DNA of 64,000 nt from a virus, in IMG/VR virus record IMGVR_UViG_3300047560_000195, positions 1 through 64,000 of that record. One strand, 5' to 3'. The notes beneath the pieces are model-generated. The model saw only the letters and a list, made by a program, of their open reading frames with translations, was not told where the DNA came from and did not search any database. A program made the translations under genes and the position numbers. Each line of letters begins with the position of its first letter. The first letter of the stretch is position 1. Positions 17,901 to 24,812 of the stretch are shown in pieces.

Positions 17901-18610
17901 TACTGAAGCTTAGGAGGCTGGTCATCAAAACCAGCATCTGTTATCCGAGAGGTAGGTGCACCGCCACGATCAGGCTGCGCTAGACGCTGTTTACCATAGA
18001 TAGGGTTCTGCTCGATGCCACCCGGTAACGATGTCCATACCCCAGACAGATTACGCAGGACATTGTGCTGAACTTCAGGATCACCTGTAGCCCAGTCTTC
18101 ACGTACATCCCGACCAGTCTTTGCCTTATAAATCTTAGAGGCATAGTGAAGAGCCCCCTGATCTTGGCTCTGCGGAGACATGTCCTCAAGTCCAAGCTCT
18201 TTGGAGACTTCATCCCAAGTAGCTTTCTCAAACTGATACCGACCAAACGCGGAAGACGTATCTCCAGCATTGGGACCTTTTCTAATAGGCACGTGAATAC
18301 CGGGGTGCCTAGAAAGATCAGAGATCTTCCGACCACCGTAAAGCGTGTTGTAGTCAGGCGATTCAGTACCTGCGATCGTATCAAGAAGACTTCGATCTGA
18401 TTCAGCAATATCTTTACTGTACGTACCTACACGAGAACGAGTACGAGGCATCCCTTCCTCGTCAATCGTGGTTTCCATCCTCCTTGGCATATCCGGAGGA
18501 TGTTGGCGTATTCTTGACGCTAACGCTTGAGCCCGCGAAATAATTTCCGCATCGGATAGGCTATCGTCAAAGTCAACGTTCTCTACGCCGGGTACATTAA
18601 CACGAGCCAT
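11933..18610 (-). CDS. Giant internal virion (ejection) protein with lysozyme and metallopeptidase motifs
   Basis: 2225 residues. Residues about 74-210 match a lambda endolysin-like lysozyme/transglycosylase: IAGTESPDYNTLYGG with the likely catalytic Glu83, SSAFGRYQF, and SPQSQDQGALHYAS. Small-residue-rich segments follow (about 340-550), possibly membrane-active, then a Gln/Glu/Ala coiled-coil region (about 780-880). A zinc-peptidase motif LIHESGHAVLSH lies at about 1152-1163. The long helical C-terminus recalls the large polyvalent proteins of phages. I infer that it is carried in the capsid and ejected to cut peptidoglycan and lead the DNA in, like T7 gp16. It is the last late gene. Confidence 0.82.
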   Translation of the reverse strand: MARVNVPGVENVDFDDSLSDAEIISRAQALASRIRQHPPDMPRRMETTIDEEGMPRTRSRVGTYSKDIAESDRSLLDTIAGTESPDYNTLYGGRKISDLSRHPGIHVPIRKGPNAGDTSSAFGRYQFEKATWDEVSKELGLEDMSPQSQDQGALHYASKIYKAKTGRDVREDWATGDPEVQHNVLRNLSGVWTSLPGGIEQNPIYGKQRLAQPDRGGAPTSRITDAGFDDQPPKLQYDPSGRPTSDIFKGALARGWEGLKGDYLDLIPAMAASAFGNDKYATEQLKEYKDRMEDVRAEYPVAYEDISKVNDPAEFLDYTVETLGENAANAATFLMGAGVGSSIGKAAVRKSIESKLAEHVAKREGLDEAGKAALKDKLMDRVVAGSMAGRVGAGTGMAAASAAGNIPETFQDIYQETGELHPGVAAMFGSVKAGLDTVIPGHVLGKLSGASRDMLTAKILDKMGVLPTSYTKAFLAEAGIATAGEGITEGVQQYIDNLAAKYVGADREALDKVFDSAVRGMIGGAVIGAPGAAVEAGRYPSYRDRLDREAGIQLGAPEQPPGTERISAPAVPPEVIDETTGQAAPPSGPSDVGYSSVLSADMLSSIGLDKKRNQWVYKNLEGKDFLNDEDYAKVAKFIGQLGANEKIDPEIKTKIIDLIEEHNSNVQRALESGIETGPSGVGAGVSGGPSTGVPPEGVGVPPITGMGVDTSSVSGLEGGAPAQQGALEEAAGAEGVDLEAAKARTLENLQVTRARQQAEAQTEETRKARTVRGLETAQAQQLAETAATQQRDLEAREIQLRGEVRGLKDAIEEATGKRDTNAIAQLTDQLNAVESQLQTTTRDRATAAAVRLTEKHPTDETHGYTTDFDIQDQSDQQAVATVRTKPKVKGDEKHAQTYFGKGPVTQHALANIAYDLVFPTPRFRVQPDQVDAESNKLFEGTGTKEAESAAKWVQNNLSPETNEELNRLIQYFQGMKDKTEASDKVRWAEETVETDTGRERAMPRTPAPTGDLYFRTEEAAKQAPVATLTGEELEKGVGGKGVSSMAHPVHPAVLDALRRGNLAQALLLHSSRITGNQSKLARFLSSVFSGRSEVGDQSRVARQLAKNLRGTNVKISLGLTDTNGKPVPGYYDPATNTVHLDATDGLNSHTLIHESGHAVLSHTLDDADNPLTRNLTQLFDKVKDSLGGAYGAQNVHEFTSEAWGNEEFKNQLQSINPDGLKYTAWDRFIRAVSNFFRRSIGLPAKPLDSMYDAVDKLISEIASPAPKNRGGHILYAPRGAKYAYNTVDKIIDNIPLLSDNQKAALSDGINFGDREVSSAIKAFLPMHALADVADKYLGGLPTKVHDLINQKSGLTKKLNKMTDPVISLAKHAIKKAGHQQNEYGDIVHRSTRAGVDPTKPRQIYKNDPEKEKIWDNLNRRYNRLDKSWQDTYVAMRNGYRAMYDEIKKTIFDRIDETDMPQASKVRLRADIMSKLMEKGRIDPYFALGRSGEHWLSANTFDQEGRPLFVVEAFESKWKRRARMRELERGGATEVQPYSNLQSLDYSRAPDGSFVNSVLKIMRANKVPDEAIDEMMRLFISTLPETAFAKSMMARKDGGRAGFDTDAVGVFEKKMRSMSHQIASMKYNPKIRNTIADMETYANKISRGAIEATDKNGKVIKDANGDPTYLPAKDNEIPMRYVDEFKKRERYILNPVKSDWGQLATTGLFHYVMGANISSVLVNFANVPMVVTPYLWSQYPGQNISGAIGHATRVFMGSGRKAKVEMIGANGQTVMMDVMPSVANYNPDSKYGKQYATLVRVLNDHGQLDRSQLYEMIRGDTGTGTLDKLNAISGWAFHHGERMNREVTMMAAYDLENRKLAAKVRSGEMTTKEAEEAAAYKAIQTAELTNGSVASASAPRISQSSLGKVAFMFKRYAATHYYMLWKAYKQATDQLLSPAERKMARKQLAGIYGMAGLMAGAQGLPLFGLLSMVHNLFKDDEDDDLGTATRNYIGEFAYKGPIEYFTNLAVASRMSINDMIVRTSNEKAEAATFAQQMAEVIGGAAYSVPERIERGLNLIREGHTERGIEMMLPVAASNMFKAVRYGLEGTNTLRGDPITGDVSPGNVMAQFIGIAPADYTRQMEENDRLKGMHDKVIRKASNLKRKYYTADRAGDLGGKWDAREELIELGEKHPGLEISRGNVDSSLRRSMKAQRNATEEMRHGIRYSKKMLKEIKEKEREWEEAE

Positions 18611-18615
18611 TAGTA

Positions 18616-20001
18616 TTACTCTTCGTCGCTAGAATAATCAGGAGTTGGAGGGGTTGTCAGCCGCCGCATGTGCTGCATATAACTAGGCATGAGCCTCTGC
18701 ATGTACTGCATTACTAATGAATAATTTTTATCGGTAGGATCTTTAAGGATTCTTTGTACTTCTCGTCTCCAGAATCTGGAATCACCAACCGGATTACCAC
18801 TAGGATCTTTTTCCCCAGAAGCCATAGCATCGGCCAAAGCTGACTGGAATTGCGGATCGCCAGAAGCATCTTGATACATTTGGTACGCAGCGGGGTCGAT
18901 CTTACCAGTACCAGCTGCACGGGTTGTTTTAGGCGGTCTACGGAAATAATCCGCGTGCGCCATCTTCTCTTCAATGTCAGCTTCTTCTCTTGCCGCACCG
19001 TAAAGATTTTCGATACCTTGACCCTCAGTTTTGGCGCTAGTCAGCCCTGCTTGGCTTTCAATAAGTCTAGCTCGTAAAGGATCAAGTCCGGCCTCAGACA
19101 AATTCCTAGCTTCCATACTAGCGTAATAGGGTTCCATAGACTGATGCTGTGACAAGTCTATACCGTATCTAAGTGCTTGCTGTTGAAGTTCCTGACCTCT
19201 AAGGCCTGTAGCAAGAAGCTGCTTGACTACGTTTTCGTCTCTTTGACCGAGTTGTTCCATACCCTTTGAATACGCACGAGTACCAGCCAAAGCTCCTTCG
19301 GCCAAGTTGGTAAGCATCCAAGGGGTACGCGCTGCCGCTGCGGTAAATCCACCCTCACGAATGGCATTCGCAATAGCGTCTTGTTCTCGCTGCGGGCGAT
19401 CAGCTTGCTGACTAAGAATAATGTTACGTAGATCCTGCTGCCCAGCCGGAAGCTGATTCATATACTGACTGTATAGATCCTGAATACCAGCATAGGAAGA
19501 AGGTCTAGCAATAGGCCGCGCTGGACTGTACTGAGCGCCACGAGTAACTGTGTAACGGTTATCTTCAGAATCTCTTTCCCTAGCGGTACGTACGTCTGTA
19601 TCAGGAAGAGTTGTCGTCTCGTCGGATGAGCCACCACCAGCAAAGGCAATGATCCCACCACCAGCGTATTCTTCTGGCATGTTGCTAGGTAGGGTTTCGA
19701 CACCCTGAGAAGGGGCAGGCTGCTGGCGATAACCATCCGGTGTGGAGGGCATCACGGGGGGTTCCGGACGAGTTACCTGATCCGCAGCCTGCATAACTTG
19801 GTCTTTAACAGTAGTAGGGGGCGTGCCCTGCTCCTGCAAAATAGCCTTAGCCATCTGGAGCTTCTGAGCTTCCTTGGCTTTCTGTTCTATTAGAGGGATA
19901 GCGATGTACGCATCAAGCGTGCCATTCTGCAAGCTCCTTTGAATTTGCTCGATGCTCATCTTCTGAGCATTAGCCATCTGGCCTAAAAGAGATCCAATCA
20001 T
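18616..20001 (-). CDS. Virion structural protein, internal/ejection type
   Basis: 461 residues, 5 bases upstream of the giant gene. The N-terminus is amphipathic (MSIEQIQRSLQNGTLDAY), then a Gln/Pro-rich linker leads to a glycine patch EEYAGGGIIAFAGGG (about residues 111-125), a motif repeated with variation in phage structural proteins. The rest is helical and glutamine-rich with repeated MEARNLSEAG-like stretches. No enzyme motif is visible. The position between two other low-complexity virion genes suggests an internal core or ejection partner of the giant protein, by inference. Confidence 0.6.
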   Translation of the reverse strand: MIGSLLGQMANAQKMSIEQIQRSLQNGTLDAYIAIPLIEQKAKEAQKLQMAKAILQEQGTPPTTVKDQVMQAADQVTRPEPPVMPSTPDGYRQQPAPSQGVETLPSNMPEEYAGGGIIAFAGGGSSDETTTLPDTDVRTARERDSEDNRYTVTRGAQYSPARPIARPSSYAGIQDLYSQYMNQLPAGQQDLRNIILSQQADRPQREQDAIANAIREGGFTAAAARTPWMLTNLAEGALAGTRAYSKGMEQLGQRDENVVKQLLATGLRGQELQQQALRYGIDLSQHQSMEPYYASMEARNLSEAGLDPLRARLIESQAGLTSAKTEGQGIENLYGAAREEADIEEKMAHADYFRRPPKTTRAAGTGKIDPAAYQMYQDASGDPQFQSALADAMASGEKDPSGNPVGDSRFWRREVQRILKDPTDKNYSLVMQYMQRLMPSYMQHMRRLTTPPTPDYSSDEE

Positions 20002-20024
20002 ATGCTTACCCCTTTAAATTATTC

Positions 20025-21722
20025 TTAGCCCATGGCTCTATACAGAGCTGGTCCTGCAATACCTGCGACCATACCACCAATCTGAGAGCCAGCGTTGGGA
20101 GAGGCTACGTAATTCTGCTGTGTACTACTGCCGCTCATAGGTAACCCACGAAGCAGGCTGTTCATGAAGGCATACTGTTGATACGGGTATTGCTGTGCAG
20201 TGTTGTACTCACCCATAGCCGCATTGATAACGTTTTGGGCTTGCTGCTGTTGCATGCCACCCATCTGCCCCTGCATCCCGATTATTCCTTGTTGAGCGCC
20301 GAGTTGTAGGTTACCAATATTGGCTAGGTTTACACCTTGAGACCCCGCTTGACCATAACCAGCGAGACCCAGTTGACCTGCTTGAGTAGCCGCCTGAGTA
20401 CCTTGAATACCAAGACCCTGTCCTTGAAGCGCGGCCTGAACTCCTTGAATACCAGCTAACTGACCTTGAATACCGGTGCCTGCACCGGCAAGACCTAACT
20501 GACCGGCATTGATACGTTGCCCAACACCTTGTAACCCGGCTTGAGCGCCTTGAACGCCAGCGAGCTGCGCTTGAGTTCCAGCCTGAAGACCTTGAATACC
20601 AAGACCAGCGCCGTACTGCTGAGCCTGCTGCGCCTGTTGGAAAGCTTGGTTGTACCCCTGACCAATCGCCTGTTGCGCCGCCATGTTCCCAGCTTGCTGG
20701 GTAAGAGCATTCTGAAGAGCGGAACGTGAGCCACCGAAAGCACCGGAAGAAGTAGCAGCGGCCTGCTGCGCTGCGCCTTGAATACCGGTTTGCTGTGCAA
20801 GTAATTTGAGCTGCGGATCTAATGAAGCCTGAAGATAAGGATTCATGTACGCCTGAATAGCGCTGGGGCTAGTCGCCTGCTGCTGATAAGCAGCCTGCGC
20901 TCCATAACCTTGACCAGCTTGAGCTGCTGCGGCAGCACCATACCCAGCGCCCTGACCACCATAGATATCAGAAATGCCAGCAGCTTGGGTTGCATCCTGT
21001 ACGGCGCGTTGATACCCTTCCTGACCAATACGAGAAGCAATGTCCCCGTACTCGATACCCTTCATACCTATATCAGCGGCCTTAGCTCCGTACCCAAGAG
21101 CCGTACCACCTAACTGCTGTGCTTGACCGGCAATCCCAAGAGAACCTTGCCCTGCCTGACGTACTAAGTCTGAACCTTCTGCAAACTGGCCCGGTACTTG
21201 AAGATTCTGCGCGGCTTGGAACGCCTGCATTTGCATAGGACTAAACCCAGCGACAGCGGCTGAACCTTGGGCTGAACTAGGGCCAGTAGTGCTGTAAGTA
21301 TCACCCTGTTTGTAGGGCATGTACGCCTGCTGGACAGCATTTTGCTGTCTTTGCATAGCCGCTTGCTGCGCCTGTTGCGCTGCGGCAAATTCTGCTGGGT
21401 GTCGCTGCTGCTGCCCTGCATTCCATTGAAGGATTGGATTGGTCAGAGCTGGATCCGTGAATACACCCTGATCGACGCCGTATGGCATGTACGGGGTAGT
21501 ACCCGTGATCCTACCGTTGGGCGTCATCTGAAACACTTGCTTCATAGCCCCGCCAAGCATGGCTTGAGCGTATGGCTGAGCATACTCAGGGATAGTCGTT
21601 GTAGTAACGTTCTGCGTGGTATTGGTCATACCACTACCACCACCTCCGCCACCACCCATTTGAAAGCCAAAAACAAATTGGTCTATAAGGAACCGTTTTA
21701 AGGCTTTAGTAAAATTAAGCAT
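20025..21722 (-). CDS. Ala/Gln/Gly-rich repeat virion protein
   Basis: 565 residues. The start at 21722 is supported by AAAGGAG about 8 bases upstream, although it overlaps the gene before by 8 bases; a second Met (residue 22) opens a poly-Gly stretch. Residues about 120-520 are almost wholly Ala, Gln and Gly, with imperfect repeats such as GIQGLQAGTQAQLAGVQG and GLAGAGTGIQGQLAGIQG, about 10-11 residues per period. Such sequences form long helical rods or coiled bundles. I infer an internal core or ejection protein. Confidence 0.6.
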   Translation of the reverse strand: MLNFTKALKRFLIDQFVFGFQMGGGGGGGSGMTNTTQNVTTTTIPEYAQPYAQAMLGGAMKQVFQMTPNGRITGTTPYMPYGVDQGVFTDPALTNPILQWNAGQQQRHPAEFAAAQQAQQAAMQRQQNAVQQAYMPYKQGDTYSTTGPSSAQGSAAVAGFSPMQMQAFQAAQNLQVPGQFAEGSDLVRQAGQGSLGIAGQAQQLGGTALGYGAKAADIGMKGIEYGDIASRIGQEGYQRAVQDATQAAGISDIYGGQGAGYGAAAAAQAGQGYGAQAAYQQQATSPSAIQAYMNPYLQASLDPQLKLLAQQTGIQGAAQQAAATSSGAFGGSRSALQNALTQQAGNMAAQQAIGQGYNQAFQQAQQAQQYGAGLGIQGLQAGTQAQLAGVQGAQAGLQGVGQRINAGQLGLAGAGTGIQGQLAGIQGVQAALQGQGLGIQGTQAATQAGQLGLAGYGQAGSQGVNLANIGNLQLGAQQGIIGMQGQMGGMQQQQAQNVINAAMGEYNTAQQYPYQQYAFMNSLLRGLPMSGSSTQQNYVASPNAGSQIGGMVAGIAGPALYRAMG

Positions 21723-22173
21723 TTAAGTGCTCCTTTGCATAATCGTCAAAGCGTTCATAAAAAATGTCTTTCCACACAAGCGGAAGCACTTCTCTAGCTT
21801 TTTCTATTCCGACGCAAACCTGCACGGAATAGACAATTATATGTCCTGCGGCGTACCGTAACCCATGCGCTATCTCTAAACCATGCGGATCTTTGTCTCG
21901 CTGGAATTTATTAGAGACTTCGTATGCTGACGCAACCAAGGGCCATATTGGAAGTATGTAGTCTTGTATTGACCTATAAAACGGATTGCTGGGTAAATAT
22001 ACAAGGGCGATCATGAAGGCATTGTTTATTTCTATCTCAGAAAGTTCACAGTCTTTGTCAACAAGATCATCCCAAGCATGCGCCAGATCCCTAAACATAA
22101 AGTACATATTCAAGGCATCTTGATTCCCACCAAACCAAGCTAACCTATCGTCGTCAACCTCAGTCTTTTCCAC
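21715..22173 (-). CDS. Conserved hypothetical phage protein of the late region
   Basis: 152 residues, largely helical, with an N-terminal RLAWFGGNQDALNMYFMFRD block and the central stretch ALVYLPSNPFYRSIQDYILP. I recall similar small proteins in late regions of environmental podoviruses, without a known function. It has no signal peptide, and its few hydrophobic segments look too polar for a membrane protein. It overlaps the following repeat-protein gene by 8 bases and may help in its assembly. Confidence 0.55.
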   Translation of the reverse strand: MEKTEVDDDRLAWFGGNQDALNMYFMFRDLAHAWDDLVDKDCELSEIEINNAFMIALVYLPSNPFYRSIQDYILPIWPLVASAYEVSNKFQRDKDPHGLEIAHGLRYAAGHIIVYSVQVCVGIEKAREVLPLVWKDIFYERFDDYAKEHLNA

Positions 22174-22196
22174 GTAAGCCCCCTTTACCCTTAATC

Positions 22197-23678
22197 TTAT
22201 GCAGGCATCATCTTGGCGGGTCTAATCTGTCTACCTTGTGACTTACGACCCGTGCGTGCTTTACGTACTCTGTCCATCATAGAGTAGAGCTGCTTCGCAC
22301 CTGCGTCGGTGGACCCGTTGCCAAGGTGACTTACTACATCAGCTGGAACTACAAACTCACCCTGAGCTAGACGAGCCGGACGCTTACCTGCAATAGAAGC
22401 AGGGATAGAATCACTCATCCCATCACCCGGACCATCGGTCATCTGCCCACCATCAGAGTAACTACCAAGATCAGCAATGCCGCCTCCAGCCATACCGGGT
22501 AACCCACTAGTAGCCATACCGGGAAGCTGTGGGGGAGCGGTGCCCATCTGCGTCTGGTCTTCAAGATCGCCATAAATGTATTTCCCAATAACAGGAGGAA
22601 TAGCGCCTGGAGTATTCTGAAGAACTGATTTACCTACTGGATCCATATCAAGGAGGGGACCTAAAAATCCTCCTTTAGCAAAATGGGCTAAAGGTTCACC
22701 CGTCAAAGGATTGGTAGCAGGTTCATAACTAGCCGCTGCCTGCTGTGCACTAGTAGGCATCTGAGAAGGGGTAGAGTAAAAATTAAGTTTCTGCTGACTC
22801 GTTGGGTAAGCATCGGACCCCATGAAATCGACTTTGGCAGGGCCAGAAGACATCATATCTGGGTTAGGGTTCAGGGAAGCAACGCCCCCTTCTGCGTAAT
22901 TAGCAGGTTGAATGTACGTAGGACGATTGGGTGTAAAGGTCCTAGGATCAAACTTATAGTAAGAGAGCGGGTTCCACTGCCCAGACTGCCCATACGGATT
23001 GGACAAAGCATTAGGATTACTAGCCCCACCATACAGTCCACCTAAGCTGGATAGCTGTAGGAGCATCCCTTTATTCTTACTAAGAACATTAAGAGCGTTC
23101 TGCCATGCAGAAGGGTTGTTAGCTAAACCTTGCTGCCCTAATTGATTACCAACCGCTTGAAGTTCTTGATTCGTAAAGTTACTAGCGATCCCAGACCCAA
23201 GCTCAGGAGCGACTCCAGAAGAAATCAAACCACTTCCAGTTAGGTTGCTACCAACTCCTGACAAAAGGGAACCTTCTCCCATGACGTTAGCGCCACTAAG
23301 AGAAGACGAAATGGCTGGGTTCAGAGCATTTTCACCAATACCACCAAAAGTACCTACACCAAGATCCCCAAATAATTCACCAGCTCCAGTCATTCCAGCG
23401 CTGGTAACTTCGCTACCAATAGCAGGTGCAACGGAGGATCCTAAAGCTCCAGCGGCTTCTGTTCCAACACCGGCAGCAGCGCCTTCAGCGCCACCAAGCA
23501 GCCCACCAACTCCACCACCAGCAACACCACCAATACCGCCAGTAAGAGCGCCACCAATGGCTCCCATAGCGGCTCCTTTACCAACATCACCACCGGACAT
23601 AGCCGAGCTAGCAGCGCCAATACCGGCACCGGCTACGGCCCCAACTCCGATGACGATAGCAATATCAATAAAGCTCAT
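22197..23678 (-). CDS. Glycine/alanine-rich virion protein with conserved C-terminal module
   Basis: 493 residues. The N-terminal 90 residues are extremely Gly/Ala-rich (GAVAGAGIGAASSAMSGG and similar), like glycine-zipper membrane-inserting segments. The C-terminus (about residues 390-480) has glycine-rich AGGGIADLGSYSDGG and then RLAQGEFVVPADVVSHLGNG and AKQLYSMMDRVRKARTG, a module that recurs at the ends of phage structural proteins. The glycine zipper and the ejection-protein neighbours suggest a role in DNA passage through the envelope, by inference. It overlaps the SET gene by 4 bases. Confidence 0.6.
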   Translation of the reverse strand: MSFIDIAIVIGVGAVAGAGIGAASSAMSGGDVGKGAAMGAIGGALTGGIGGVAGGGVGGLLGGAEGAAAGVGTEAAGALGSSVAPAIGSEVTSAGMTGAGELFGDLGVGTFGGIGENALNPAISSSLSGANVMGEGSLLSGVGSNLTGSGLISSGVAPELGSGIASNFTNQELQAVGNQLGQQGLANNPSAWQNALNVLSKNKGMLLQLSSLGGLYGGASNPNALSNPYGQSGQWNPLSYYKFDPRTFTPNRPTYIQPANYAEGGVASLNPNPDMMSSGPAKVDFMGSDAYPTSQQKLNFYSTPSQMPTSAQQAAASYEPATNPLTGEPLAHFAKGGFLGPLLDMDPVGKSVLQNTPGAIPPVIGKYIYGDLEDQTQMGTAPPQLPGMATSGLPGMAGGGIADLGSYSDGGQMTDGPGDGMSDSIPASIAGKRPARLAQGEFVVPADVVSHLGNGSTDAGAKQLYSMMDRVRKARTGRKSQGRQIRPAKMMPA

Positions 23679-24481
23679 AGGGCTTTCTCCAAAAATTGCG
23701 CGGCAGCTATGCTGGCCTTACGTGCGAGTCTATAACACACGGTAATTTCCTGATCGGCTCCGATGTCCCGAAGCGCGTAGGCGTCCATGCCACCTTTAGT
23801 TGAAGGTCTGAATTCACAGTTAGGGTTAACACTGTGGTTCGTATACCTACCGATAAGAGTACGCATGGGTCCAATGCGAGCTACACCAATCTTTTCACCT
23901 GCGGCTATATCGCCATTAGCGAAAACGCCGTCCCCTTGAATTTTAGAAGGGCTGATACGTATCTTAGCTACATCAGCAGGGGCATCAATCTGAGTCCTAG
24001 GGTTCTCAGAGATTAACCGAGCCATTTTCTCGTTCATGTTGTACTCAAGGAGTACACGCTTGTAGTCTTCCTGATCTACTTCTTCAGGCGTATCACAAAC
24101 AAGCTGAGCTTCAATTGCAGCGAGTTCCTGCTCTTTACAAGCATGGACGGTAACCCATTCAACGTCAGTGTGGGCGTAGACAGCTCTCCACGTACCGGGC
24201 TTCGTGATAAATACCGCTGGAGCAACAACTTCTGTCTTAACACCGTTCTCGTCTACTACTGTGCAGGATCCCTTAAGTGCGATCGTAATATGTTCGGACT
24301 TGTGAACCTTGGTTACGATAGCTGTGTCAGCATCAACAAAAATACGACGCCCGTACAGGTCGGGCGTATGGTAATGCTCAAGTGGGGGATCTACTTGTTT
24401 AAGCTCCCCAGAATCAATAGCCTCAGCCATGGTAGCCTTAAATTCAGATAACGTAACTCTAGGTTTTTGAACAGCATTCAT
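23675..24481 (-). CDS. Cupin-SET fusion, predicted protein lysine methyltransferase
   Basis: 268 residues. Residues about 35-115 form a cupin-like barrel (HYHTPDLYGRR, then KSEHITIALKGSCTV and FITKPGTWRAV, with several candidate metal-binding His). Residues about 172-251 carry the SET signature: GDGVFANGDIAAGE, then TNHSVNPNCEF (214-224, the NHSxxPN pseudoknot motif) and EITVCY (245-250). SET enzymes transfer methyl groups from S-adenosylmethionine to protein lysines. It is flanked by tail and internal virion genes and shares an ATGA overlap, so it belongs to the late operon. The substrate (capsid, tail or host protein) is unknown. Confidence 0.85.
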   Translation of the reverse strand: MNAVQKPRVTLSEFKATMAEAIDSGELKQVDPPLEHYHTPDLYGRRIFVDADTAIVTKVHKSEHITIALKGSCTVVDENGVKTEVVAPAVFITKPGTWRAVYAHTDVEWVTVHACKEQELAAIEAQLVCDTPEEVDQEDYKRVLLEYNMNEKMARLISENPRTQIDAPADVAKIRISPSKIQGDGVFANGDIAAGEKIGVARIGPMRTLIGRYTNHSVNPNCEFRPSTKGGMDAYALRDIGADQEITVCYRLARKASIAAAQFLEKAL

Positions 24482-24519
24482 AGGCTGATGCTACCATTTA
24501 TAAGGGGTCAGTACAAAGG

Positions 24520-24810
24520 TCAAACCGTTGCTCCTGTGGCGTCTACCCAGTTACCGTCGTACCACCAAATAGGTATACCCAAGGTGGTGTCAAAATAAAA
24601 AAGACCGTTACGTAATCCATTAGTAGGACGGTCTTCTGTGATACCTGAAGAAGGTATCTGTACGCCAAGGGTAAAGTTGTCTATCTGGTTGAAGTACAGC
24701 CTTAAAGCATTCAACAACTGATCCAGATACGCTTGGCTATAGGCAACCGGAGCGATCAGAAGGTTAGGAGCCTTTGTATTCCTAAGCGCAGTATTCTTAA
24801 CTTGGGTCAT
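24520..24810 (-). CDS. Small tail/fibre-associated protein
   Basis: 96 residues. The C-terminus GLFYFDTTLGIPIWWYDGNW followed by VDATGATV is a frequent short motif in phage tail-fibre and nozzle proteins. The N-terminal part has a helix (SQAYLDQLLNALRLYFNQID) that could oligomerise. It lies 2 bases after the nozzle-like gene, with which it may be co-expressed. The role is otherwise unknown. Confidence 0.6.
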   Translation of the reverse strand: MTQVKNTALRNTKAPNLLIAPVAYSQAYLDQLLNALRLYFNQIDNFTLGVQIPSSGITEDRPTNGLRNGLFYFDTTLGIPIWWYDGNWVDATGATV

Positions 24811-24812
24811 GG

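Noticed and set aside
23245-23745. A 166-codon plus-strand ORF rich in Pro and Ala
   Set aside because: It is the antisense shadow of the Gly/Ala-rich virion gene; the composition mirrors the opposite strand.
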